DNA of 64,000 nt from Candidatus Trichorickettsia mobilis (GTDB lineage Bacteria > Pseudomonadota > Alphaproteobacteria > Rickettsiales > Rickettsiaceae), in NCBI RefSeq assembly GCF_963422225.1, contig NZ_OY728607.1, positions 806,001 to 870,000 of the forward strand. Reading direction: 5' to 3'. Under the pieces are notes generated by a model. The model had not been told where the DNA came from, made no database searches, and saw only the letters and a list, made by a program, of their open reading frames with translations. This document shows positions 56,684 to 64,000 of this stretch, one piece after another. Both the position numbers and the translations under genes were made by a program. Positions within the stretch are counted from its first letter, which is position 1; each line of letters starts with the position of its first letter.

Positions 56684-56798
56684 ATAGCAAAGCCAGTTGG
56701 ATTATGGTACGTTAATGGAAGAGCGAGGTAGATTACTTTGTTGCGCACAGCTGAGACGCAGCATATTTGACGTACCATAATCCAACTGGAGAAGCTAT
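56684..56798. repeat. P1 palindromic element, copy 4 (best preserved)
   Basis: 115 bp; left arm ATAGCAAAGCCAGTTGGATT... and right arm ...AATCCAACTGGAGAAGCTAT pair over about 29 positions with about 3 mismatches, with ATGGTACGT / ACGTACCAT as the inner part. A reverse P6 repeat follows at about 56799-56843. No gene in 56587-56969. Confidence 0.9.
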
Positions 56799-56969
56799 AC
56801 ATAATATATATGCTTACGCAGGCTTGTCATAAAATCCGTCGGTCATAAACTAAAACGGCCTAGATTATATCAGTTGTTGGCAGCATTTTTAGCGATTTAA
56901 GTATAGTTGAGTTGCAAGTAAAATCAATTTTCACAGAGCCTAAGCTAATTATTTAGGTAATTTTTCATT

Positions 56970-57674
56970 ATGGTGGTGTTGCATACCTCTATTATTACTC
57001 TCTTTCCAGAAATGTTCCCAGGATCATTGCAATATTCTCTAGCGGGACAAGCGTTGCGTAAAGGGATATGGTCGTATGAAACTATTAATCTTCGTGACTT
57101 TGGCATAAGTAAGCATAAAAATGTTGATGATGTAGCTTATGGTGGAGGACATGGTTTAATTATGAGAGCCGATGTGTTGGGTGCAAGCATCGATCAGGCA
57201 ATGTCGAAATATCCTGATAGTAAAGTATATTATCCTTCTCCACGAGGTAAATTGTTGAACCATGGGTTAATACAGGAAATTATCAATGAAAAAGAAATAA
57301 TAATTTTATGCGGGCGTTTCGAAGGGATTGACGAAAGGGTAATAGAAGAATATAATGTACGCGAAATAAGTATAGGCGACTATGTGCTTTCTGGTGGCGA
57401 GTTGGCGGCACTGGTAATTCTTGATTGTATGGTTAGATTATTGCCAGGCGTAGTTGAAAATCAAGCAACTTTGCAATCAGAGTCTTTTGAGCCAAGCGGT
57501 GAGTTTAATGGTTTGTTGGAATGCCCATTATATACAAGGCCTTTTGAGTGGAGAGGGCGTTGTGTACCTGAAGTGCTAGTATCAGGACATCACGAACGCC
57601 TTAGAGAATGGAAAAAAGAACAATCTACGTTAATTACCAGCAAACGTAGGCCAGATTTATTAAAAAACAAGTAA
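56970..57674 (+). CDS. trmD: tRNA (guanine-N1)-methyltransferase
   Basis: 234 residues; makes m1G37 using AdoMet. Knot-fold motifs: [20 protein letters not shown] at the start, [28 protein letters not shown], and [19 protein letters not shown] with the catalytic Asp nearby. C-terminal YTRPFEWRG...PEVLVSGHH. Paired with rplS downstream, as in most bacteria. Confidence 0.96.
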   Translation: MVVLHTSIITLFPEMFPGSLQYSLAGQALRKGIWSYETINLRDFGISKHKNVDDVAYGGGHGLIMRADVLGASIDQAMSKYPDSKVYYPSPRGKLLNHGLIQEIINEKEIIILCGRFEGIDERVIEEYNVREISIGDYVLSGGELAALVILDCMVRLLPGVVENQATLQSESFEPSGEFNGLLECPLYTRPFEWRGRCVPEVLVSGHHERLREWKKEQSTLITSKRRPDLLKNK

Positions 57675-57724
57675 AAATTCAACTAATTATAATATGGCTG
57701 ATATGGCTGAAGGAGAAAAAATAA

Positions 57725-58084
57725 ATGAATATTATTGATCAGTTTGAGCAACAACAAATTACAAAACTTACTACAAATAAGGTGATACCTGAGTTTAAAG
57801 CAGGCGATACAGTAAATGTAAGTGTTAGAATAACAGAAGGGACTACAGAAAGATTACAATCATATGAAGGTGTGGTAATCGCCAGGAGAAATAGGGGGCT
57901 TACTTCTTCTTTTGTAGTGCGTAAAATTAGTCATGGTGAAGGAGTGGAAAGAAGGTTCATGATTTACTCACCATTGGTGCAAACTATCACAGTAGTTAAG
58001 CGTGGTATAGTAAGACGTGCAAAGTTATATTACCTCAGAGAAAGAAGTGGTAAGGCTGCTAGAATAAAAGAAAGACTTAGATAA
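57725..58084 (+). CDS. rplS: 50S ribosomal protein L19
   Basis: 119 residues with core [35 protein letters not shown] and [13 protein letters not shown] strong GAAGGAG ribosome site lies 8 bp before the ATG. Normal length; 50 bp after trmD. Confidence 0.97.
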   Translation: MNIIDQFEQQQITKLTTNKVIPEFKAGDTVNVSVRITEGTTERLQSYEGVVIARRNRGLTSSFVVRKISHGEGVERRFMIYSPLVQTITVVKRGIVRRAKLYYLRERSGKAARIKERLR

Positions 58085-58114
58085 TTGGTGCGCTTAGTTA
58101 AGGTCTAGCAAATT

Positions 58115-58258
58115 GAGAATATTCGCAAACCTTAAGAAAAAGGACGATATAAACCGTCTTACTTGAGCTCACACGTCCTTTCTCTCAGCTCAGACGGATT
58201 TCCACTCGCAATGACGTTCATATCGTCTCTTTTTTCTTAACTTGATGCGCATGGTTTA
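58115..58258. repeat. P2 palindromic element after rplS
   Basis: Left CCTTAAGAAAAAGGACGATA, right CATATCGTCTCTTTTTTCTTAACTTGATGCG; the interior is rearranged (CAGCTCAGACGGATTTCC). Fills the rplS-ldcA gap. Confidence 0.72.
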
Positions 58259-58284
58259 TTCACCAGAGCGGAACTTAGCTAACA

Positions 58285-59178
58285 ATGATTGTTTTTAATA
58301 GAACTACAGATTTTGTAGCAATTATTGCCCCAGCCTCTAAATGTGATGAGGCAGAAGAAAAATTAAATAAGGCTCAAAAACTTCTTAGCTCTCAGGGTTT
58401 AAAATCAATATTTTTTCCAGATATTTTTTCTGGAGATATTTTTCCATTTTTTGCAGCAAATAAAAATATAAGATTAAAAAATTTACAACAAGCTCTACTG
58501 CATCCAGATGTTAAAATTATTTGGGCTTTTCGTGGAGGCTATGGATGTAGTCAAATAATTTTTGATTGCCTGGATTTATCACCTGTAGGTACAAAAATTT
58601 TAATTGGTTATAGTGATATAACAGCTCTACATTCATTATTTAATCAGCATTATAAAATACCAACTTTGCATGCTTCAGTATTAACCTCTGTATTATCAAA
58701 GCAACAGCATGATTTTGACTTGATCATGAATGCTTTAGCTGGCGGCGAGATTAAGATCAAATTAGAACCAGTCAATGTTTTAGATCATCATGATGTAAGT
58801 GGTGAAATCATTGGCGGTAATTTAACAGTGTTTTGTAACTTGCTTGGTACAAAGCTACATCCTGTAACTAATGACAAAATTTTGTTATTAGAGGATGTTA
58901 ATGAAAGTGCCTATCGTATCCATCGATATCTTGTGCATTTAAAAAATGCTGGCATCTTCGATAGTTTAAAAGCAGTGATTTTTGCTGATTTTATTCATAA
59001 AGATCAAGATATTCAGCAAACAATTCAACATTTTTGTTTTAGTGAAATTAACAATATTCCAGCTTATCATGCTGGAGGTATAGGTCACGGTATTGTGAAT
59101 TATCCAGTAGTTTTAGGAGAATTGGCCTGGATTAAAGATCAACAGCTTACTGTTAAGAACCCCTTTAGGTTAGTGTAA
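58285..59178 (+). CDS. ldcA: LD-carboxypeptidase (peptidase S66)
   Basis: 297 residues; removes the terminal D-Ala from murein tetrapeptides in peptidoglycan recycling. N-terminal IIAPASKCDEAEEKL, then AFRGGYGCSQI, nucleophile Ser110 in IGYSDITALH, Glu region LLLEDVNESAYRIHR and the final His in GIGHGIVNYPVVLG. Together with murA it indicates an active peptidoglycan cycle. The stop is one base before hemC. Confidence 0.92.
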   Translation: MIVFNRTTDFVAIIAPASKCDEAEEKLNKAQKLLSSQGLKSIFFPDIFSGDIFPFFAANKNIRLKNLQQALLHPDVKIIWAFRGGYGCSQIIFDCLDLSPVGTKILIGYSDITALHSLFNQHYKIPTLHASVLTSVLSKQQHDFDLIMNALAGGEIKIKLEPVNVLDHHDVSGEIIGGNLTVFCNLLGTKLHPVTNDKILLLEDVNESAYRIHRYLVHLKNAGIFDSLKAVIFADFIHKDQDIQQTIQHFCFSEINNIPAYHAGGIGHGIVNYPVVLGELAWIKDQQLTVKNPFRLV

Positions 59179-59179
59179 T

Positions 59180-60082
59180 ATGATTATTAGAATAGGCACC
59201 CGTAAGAGCAGATTGGCGCTGATTCAAACTGATCTTGTGATACAGCAGATAAAATCATCTTACCCCGAAGTAAAGTGTGAAATTGTAGCCATTACTACTA
59301 CTGGTGACATGATTTTAGATAAGCCATTATATGAGATTGGTGGCAAGGCTTTATTTTTAAAAGAAATAGAAACAGCTTTGCTTAATTATAAAATTGATAT
59401 TGCGGTACATTCATTAAAGGATGTACCAGGTCAGTTACCTTCGGGGTTAGTATTAGGAGCTGTATTAGTAAGAGAAGAAGCCAATGATGTATTAATTAGT
59501 CTAAAAGCTAGTTCAATAAAAGAGCTACCACAGCATGCAATAGTTGGTACTTCTTCCGTGCGTCGTAAAATATTTTTACAAAATCTTAGGCCTGATTTAA
59601 ATATTGTAAATTTTAGAGGTAATGTTGAATCAAGGCTAAATAAGTTAATGCAAGGTGAAGTGGATGCAACAATTCTGGCTTTAGCAGGACTAAAGAGATT
59701 GGATATATTTAATAATAATTATTGTCATGTAATACCGATTGAGCAAATGTTGCCGGCGGTAGGGCAAGGAGTAGTAGCGGTTGAAATTAGAGAAAATGAT
59801 AGGTTAATGCAAGAGGTTTGCGATAAAATTAGTCATCATGCTACTTGGCAATTAACGCTATTAGAACGGGCATTTATGGGGTATCTAGATGCAAGTTGTA
59901 AAACACCATTAGCCGCGCATGCTGTAGCTATTGATCAAGATCAGATGAATGCATATTTTATGTTGGCAGATATACAAGGAGATAACGTATTATTTCATCA
60001 GCAACAAGGTAAAATTAGCGAAGCTTTTGATATTGGCATTGCTAGCGCTAAACAATTGAGTAAACATTTGTGTCGTTATTAA
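59180..60082 (+). CDS. hemC: Porphobilinogen deaminase (hydroxymethylbilane synthase)
   Basis: 300 residues. IRIGTRKSRLALIQT at the N-terminus, substrate-binding AVHSLKDVPGQLPSGL, Arg motif VGTSSVRRKIFLQNLRP, and cofactor-attachment Cys240 in LDASCKTPLAAHA. Condenses four porphobilinogens in haem synthesis. The sequence around Cys differs from the usual GGC, but the residue is present. Probably co-transcribed with ldcA. Confidence 0.95.
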   Translation: MIIRIGTRKSRLALIQTDLVIQQIKSSYPEVKCEIVAITTTGDMILDKPLYEIGGKALFLKEIETALLNYKIDIAVHSLKDVPGQLPSGLVLGAVLVREEANDVLISLKASSIKELPQHAIVGTSSVRRKIFLQNLRPDLNIVNFRGNVESRLNKLMQGEVDATILALAGLKRLDIFNNNYCHVIPIEQMLPAVGQGVVAVEIRENDRLMQEVCDKISHHATWQLTLLERAFMGYLDASCKTPLAAHAVAIDQDQMNAYFMLADIQGDNVLFHQQQGKISEAFDIGIASAKQLSKHLCRY

Positions 60083-60190
60083 CATCATGTAGTCATTCTT
60101 AGAACCGCTCACCGCTGCTATATTATTTGCAAAATACACAAACTCTGGAGTTTTATAATTTAACGATTGATGCATTCTTTGTCATTATAA

Positions 60191-60271
60191 ACTCACCACC
60201 TTACGCACGCCATCTACCCAAGCTGGAATTACAAAATTTATACAAATTAGCGGCTTGTGCGTAAGGTGAGT
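60191..60271. repeat. Short palindrome between hemC and the HEPN gene
   Basis: Arms ACTCACCACCTTACGCAC and GTGCGTAAGGTGAGT (60257-60271), the left with three extra bases. Sits between two convergent genes, so it could terminate transcription or be another small mobile palindrome. Nothing else is seen in 60083-60351. Confidence 0.7.
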
Positions 60272-60351
60272 CAATAAGTACCTAGTGCTTACTCTCCAAA
60301 ATCAATATAAACCTCAGCTTATATTGACCTCAAGATTTATTATATCCGATA

Positions 60352-60810
60352 TTACTCCTTCATAATATATTCTTGAAGTTTATAATAAATCCTAATTAAC
60401 TCTTGTGAAAAATAATAGGTTTGGTTTAAAAATAGCGCTGTCAGTTCCGGGTGTTCTGGGTATTCATGAGCTAGATTATTACGTAATTCTCGAATCGCTT
60501 GCCAAATATCTTTGTTTTCAATTATATTAAATTTTTCAAGCCTATGTAATTTATCAAGCATGGTCAAATTTTTATAATTCTCATTTGCTGTTTCAAAGAA
60601 TAGATCGATTACTTTACTTCCTATATAATCCTGAAGTTTTGAGAAACGGTTAACCATTAATTCAATAACTAAAAACTCTTCTTCACTAAGATTTTGTATT
60701 TTTTCTGCAGTAAAAGGTATTAAATTAGATAATTTTTCCCGTGCATAAATTATCCTTTGTTTATGGATATCAGCAATTTTTATGATTTCATTTTTTATTA
60801 ATTTATTCAT
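60352..60810 (-). CDS. HEPN-domain protein (orphan)
   Basis: 152-residue all-alpha protein with the HEPN R-x4-H motif in IRELRNNLAHEYPEHPE, plus MVNRFSKLQDYIGSKVIDLF typical of HepT-like proteins. HEPN domains are often RNases paired with MNT nucleotidyltransferase antitoxins; no MNT gene is adjacent. It follows perM by 27 bp on the same strand. A stand-alone RNase-like or nucleotide-binding role is inference. Confidence 0.78.
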   Translation of the reverse strand: MNKLIKNEIIKIADIHKQRIIYAREKLSNLIPFTAEKIQNLSEEEFLVIELMVNRFSKLQDYIGSKVIDLFFETANENYKNLTMLDKLHRLEKFNIIENKDIWQAIRELRNNLAHEYPEHPELTALFLNQTYYFSQELIRIYYKLQEYIMKE

Positions 60811-60837
60811 GTAATTTAGGTGATATATAAGTAGTAA

Positions 60838-61893
60838 CTAAGACTTATAAATAGCACTAGATTTATAAACATCAATAGCATAGCACAATAGTACTTTGAT
60901 AATTCCAGCAATTGGTATCGCAAAAAATATTCCGATAAACCCAAATAAATTGCCGCTTGCGAATACTGAAAAAATAATCCACAATGGATGTAAGCCTATT
61001 TTACTGCCAATAATTTTGGGAGTCATAATATAGCTCTCCATAATATGTCCAACAACATACAGAGCAATAATATAAACAATTTTTATGGTGCAACCAAAAG
61101 TAAAATAGCCAATTGCAATAGCTATAGCTATAGAAATTACTGTTCCTATAATCGGAACAATGATTAATACCCCTGAAATAATGCCTAATAATAATCCAAA
61201 ATCTATTCCGATAATCGATAATCCTATACAATAGAAAGCAGCAAGTAGAAAACAGATGTTTAACTGCCCTCTAACATAAGCAGATAATAATTGGTTTATG
61301 TTTGATAACAAAATATTTATTTGCTCTTTTTTAGCCAGTGGTAATAATCCTTCGAGATGTTTAATAATTTTTGGCCAGTCACGTAATAAATATAACAAAA
61401 TAATTGGCACCAGAAAAAGTAGCACCAAGACATTAATGGTAGCCATAGTATACTCCCAAATGTTATTTACTATTTTTCCCAACATGCTCATAGTATTGTT
61501 AATAAAAGTTTGGCTAGAACTTTGAATTTTATCGGCAATAGTTGGATCTATTGTATGAAGTTTATTGGTAAGCTGTGGGATTAACTCGGTTTGTAAGTAT
61601 GTTTTATATACTGGGATTTTACCAATCAGTAACGCAATTTGATGATATAATAATGGCAGCACTAGAGTTAGTAATATGATAACACTACTCAAGAAAATAA
61701 TAAGAATAGTGTAAACAATTATTGGTCTTGGGAATTTATATTTTGTATATAAATTATCAATTAATGGTTCTAATATGTAAGCAAGAGTAAAAGCAATAAA
61801 AAAAGGTAATATAGTATTGGCAATTAATATAGAGAAAATTGTTAGCCCTGAGATAAGTAGTAACCAAAAGATTATCTTCAACTTAACCACCAC
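60838..61893 (-). CDS. AI-2E family transporter (PerM-like)
   Basis: 351 residues, about eight hydrophobic segments. Family motifs FFIAFTLAYILEPLID near the N-terminus, LLFLVPIILLYLLRDWPKI in the middle, and GIISGVLIIVPIIGTVISI and LHPLWIIFSVFASGNLFGFIG near the end. Substrate unknown; related proteins export small molecules or ions. Overlaps the upstream gene by 11 bp. Confidence 0.9.
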   Translation of the reverse strand: MVVKLKIIFWLLLISGLTIFSILIANTILPFFIAFTLAYILEPLIDNLYTKYKFPRPIIVYTILIIFLSSVIILLTLVLPLLYHQIALLIGKIPVYKTYLQTELIPQLTNKLHTIDPTIADKIQSSSQTFINNTMSMLGKIVNNIWEYTMATINVLVLLFLVPIILLYLLRDWPKIIKHLEGLLPLAKKEQINILLSNINQLLSAYVRGQLNICFLLAAFYCIGLSIIGIDFGLLLGIISGVLIIVPIIGTVISIAIAIAIGYFTFGCTIKIVYIIALYVVGHIMESYIMTPKIIGSKIGLHPLWIIFSVFASGNLFGFIGIFFAIPIAGIIKVLLCYAIDVYKSSAIYKS

Positions 61894-63049
61894 CTTTTAT
61901 TACATCTATTAAACTATAGAGATTTCCGTACATTTTAAAGCTAAGACCATTTAGATAAAAACTTTCTGCCAGTTTATAATCATTACTTTTAGTAAGAATA
62001 GTCACTTTATATTTTTCATCATAATTATGAGCTATTGAAAAGCTCTCAAGGTCACTAACATTTTGTAATTTATCTTTGATTCGAGTCAGCTCATCTTCAG
62101 TAAAAGCTTCAAGGTCTAGAATTATTGTTCTAATATCATCTTCTACTATCTTAGTAGTAACTAGTTTAGGTTTTGGTGCTTCGTTGTCAGAGATAATGAC
62201 AAGATCTTGAGCATCATTATTGCTAAAGCGCCCATATTTATTCAGTACGTTTTTTAACACTGTATCTATTGTCTGCGTAACTTCACCCAGATTATTTAAA
62301 GGATAACTCTGGTTAGATGTGGTTTTACCATTATTATCAATTATTATATATTTTACGTCCATTACCGCAGCACCAGTATTAATATCGGTGAAATACTCGC
62401 AAACTATTAGCATAACTTTTTTTAGCAGTGTAGCAGGAAATATATCTAGAAAGTTCGAAAATGATAAAGTTAATACATTATCTGTATTAATCTTTTTTAC
62501 TAAACTTATAGACGATTTTGGATAAAATAACTTTGCTTGATCTAAGATATTTCGATTTTTTGACCATTTCTTGTTCCACTCTTGATCAGCATCCCAAAGT
62601 GTTAGGATATTTTTTTGTTTTGAAATTGGTAAAATTAAATATTCATAAAAGCGATCTTTTACTGAATTATTGCCGTATTCAAATAATAGTTGCTGCACAG
62701 GATATAAATTATATTGGTAAGTTACAGTTGCTTTATACAGATTGTCAGTTTCTGTAACATTTTTAGCCGCTACAACAGTAAAAACATTTTTAAGTTTTAA
62801 ATATGGGACAGCAGTTACAGCACTGGCGTTAATACCCAGCGTATCAGCAACCATAAAGAATGCTCGTTGCATGCCTTGATTTTGAGCCTTGATTTTTGAC
62901 TCATATTTATTGTTTCCCTGTGCTTCAATATATAATTCTGAAACTTCAAGGCTTGCATTGGCAGCATTGATAAAAAACATGCATATACTAATAATAGTAA
63001 GCATATTAATTTTAGTATGCAGGATTATTTGTTTATATAATTTTTTCAT
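61883..63049 (-). CDS. Exported protein of unknown function (DUF2066-like)
   Basis: 388 residues with a signal peptide (INMLTIISICMFFINAANA) after a basic N-terminus. No membrane segment afterwards; motif-poor, with SELYIEAQGNNKYESKIKAQNQGMQ at the start of the mature part, like DUF2066 proteins. It lies between grpE and the transporter with overlaps on both sides (4 and 11 bp), so it is translationally coupled. Confidence 0.72.
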   Translation of the reverse strand: MKKLYKQIILHTKINMLTIISICMFFINAANASLEVSELYIEAQGNNKYESKIKAQNQGMQRAFFMVADTLGINASAVTAVPYLKLKNVFTVVAAKNVTETDNLYKATVTYQYNLYPVQQLLFEYGNNSVKDRFYEYLILPISKQKNILTLWDADQEWNKKWSKNRNILDQAKLFYPKSSISLVKKINTDNVLTLSFSNFLDIFPATLLKKVMLIVCEYFTDINTGAAVMDVKYIIIDNNGKTTSNQSYPLNNLGEVTQTIDTVLKNVLNKYGRFSNNDAQDLVIISDNEAPKPKLVTTKIVEDDIRTIILDLEAFTEDELTRIKDKLQNVSDLESFSIAHNYDEKYKVTILTKSNDYKLAESFYLNGLSFKMYGNLYSLIDVIKGGG

Positions 63050-63606
63050 TCATCAGCTTTTTTTGCGACTGTCACCATAGCCGGCCGTAGTAATCGATCT
63101 TTGATTTTATATCCGGCCTGCATTGTGCCAATTATATTATCGTGATTATATTCATCTGTCACTATTTGTGAAACTGCATGGTGTAAATTATAATCAAATT
63201 TCTCACCAGGAAGCGGAGCTATGGATTCTAAACCATATTTTTTAAATATTGACTCCAATTCCCGCTTAGTCATATCGACACCAGCAATAATATTCGATAG
63301 AGACTCCTTGTTTTCCTGAATTTTGTATTCCAACGCTCGACATAAATTATCCATAACTCCAAGCAAATCTTTGGCAAAATTAGTGATAGAATAGTCTTTG
63401 CTTTCTTCTAACATCCGATCATAGCGACGTCTTACATTCTCAGACTCAGCTACTGTACGTAATAACTGATCCTCCAACAATGCTATTTTATCCTGTAAGA
63501 CATCAATTGTGTCCATGGATTCTGATTGATCTATTGAGTCAGAATTATTTTGATTATCCTCTTTACTTGCTGGTTCATGATCTTTTACTATTTCGTGATT
63601 TTTCAT
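63046..63606 (-). CDS. grpE: GrpE, nucleotide exchange factor of DnaK
   Basis: 186 residues. Acidic, disordered N-terminus, long coiled coil (LEDQLLRTVAESENVRRRYDR), then family motif LLGVMDNLCRALEY and C-terminal GYKIKDRLLRPAMVTVAK. Releases ADP from DnaK. Heads a probable operon with the exported protein, transporter and HEPN gene. Divergent from rph. Confidence 0.95.
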   Translation of the reverse strand: MKNHEIVKDHEPASKEDNQNNSDSIDQSESMDTIDVLQDKIALLEDQLLRTVAESENVRRRYDRMLEESKDYSITNFAKDLLGVMDNLCRALEYKIQENKESLSNIIAGVDMTKRELESIFKKYGLESIAPLPGEKFDYNLHHAVSQIVTDEYNHDNIIGTMQAGYKIKDRLLRPAMVTVAKKADE

Positions 63607-63700
63607 AGCTATCTGTCTTTTTTATTGCAACGATTTTTCATTCTAAGATATAGTACTGACTATTATATTTTCAAGTAGTTTTAACATGAGTAACGATTTT

Positions 63701-64000
63701 ATGCGACATTTAGGCAGAAAAAACAACGAATTACGACCTGTAACCATTGAAACCTCAGTATTAAAACATGCTGAAGGCTCATGTTTAATAAAATGTGGGA
63801 ACACTCATGTGCTTTGCTCAGCAACTCTTGATGCCACAGTTCCATCTTTCTTACGAGGACAAAATCAAGGTTGGGTGACAGCAGAATATAGTATGTTGCC
63901 AAGGTCAACAGAAACGCGTATAAAGAGAGAAGCAGCTTTAGGCAAGGTCTCTGGACGCACACAAGAAATTCAACGTTTAATAGGACGAGCTATGCGAGCC
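63701..64000 (+). CDS. rph: Ribonuclease PH, 5' part (runs off the window)
   Basis: First 100 codons from [17 protein letters not shown]; an ATG five codons upstream (63686) is also in frame. Motifs [37 protein letters not shown] and [16 protein letters not shown] are those of RNase PH, which trims tRNA 3' ends using phosphate. Opposite in direction to grpE with about 80 bp between, probably holding both promoters. Confidence 0.94.
   Translation, partial: MRHLGRKNNELRPVTIETSVLKHAEGSCLIKCGNTHVLCSATLDATVPSFLRGQNQGWVTAEYSMLPRSTETRIKREAALGKVSGRTQEIQRLIGRAMRA

Noticed and set aside
63699-63962. Minus-strand frame at the window end
   Set aside because: Antisense to rph, whose conserved motifs are clear on the plus strand.

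Overview
The window is AT-rich chromosomal DNA of an obligate intracellular alphaproteobacterium of the order Rickettsiales, most likely Rickettsiaceae. This rests on the rvh-type IV secretion cluster in the order rvhB3-rvhB4-rvhB6a-b-c-d-e, a DUF2610 protein, an NtrY/NtrX pair, a stand-alone bioY, and many short palindromic elements, several of them lying in frame inside proteins. The exact genus (Rickettsia, a torix-like lineage, Megaira or a relative) cannot be fixed from the sequence alone.

Region 1 (1-22.1 kb, minus strand) is the rvh secretion cluster. rvhB3, rvhB4 and rvhB6a look intact. rvhB6b carries one IS5-family copy. rvhB6c carries three IS5-family copies plus a 17-bp tandem duplication. 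rvhB6d carries one IS4-type element. rvhB6e has a one-base frameshift. Each insertion has a target duplication (TA for the 906-bp IS5-family element, TGTAT for the IS4-type element). Removing the elements and one duplication copy restores single frames of 756, 1056 and 993 codons for rvhB6b, c and d, so the damage is recent.

Region 2 (22.1-36.4 kb) is mixed. It holds an IS630-family element, a NUDIX gene with a doubtful 5' end, the overlapping set ntrX-bioY-pentapeptide lipoprotein with ntrY upstream, proP-queH, and a DUF350-DUF1190-glutathionylspermidine synthase-like cluster whose last gene is split by a fifth IS5-family copy. Two tiny secreted proteins with near-identical signal peptides follow. 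bioY contains a 130-bp, TA-flanked element whose end matches the IS5-family terminus and which adds 44 codons in frame.

Region 3 (36.4-64 kb) is mostly conserved housekeeping: miaA, a phosphomannomutase, tsaB, a promoter with a structured RNA candidate, xseB, an ETC complex I subunit, wzm/wzt, recD2, a degenerate kdpB-kdpC pair without kdpA, DUF2610, a degenerate suhB-like gene, efp, tRNA-Val(GAC), cmk, rpsA, murA, a candidate effector, trmD-rplS, ldcA-hemC, an orphan HEPN gene, perM, an exported protein, grpE and the start of rph. Intergenic spaces are filled by palindromic families called here P1 (about 115 bp, four copies), P2 (TCAAGTTAAG-ended, five copies, one nested), P3 (two), P4 (CCCGAAACAAGTTCGGG core, about four) and P6 (three).
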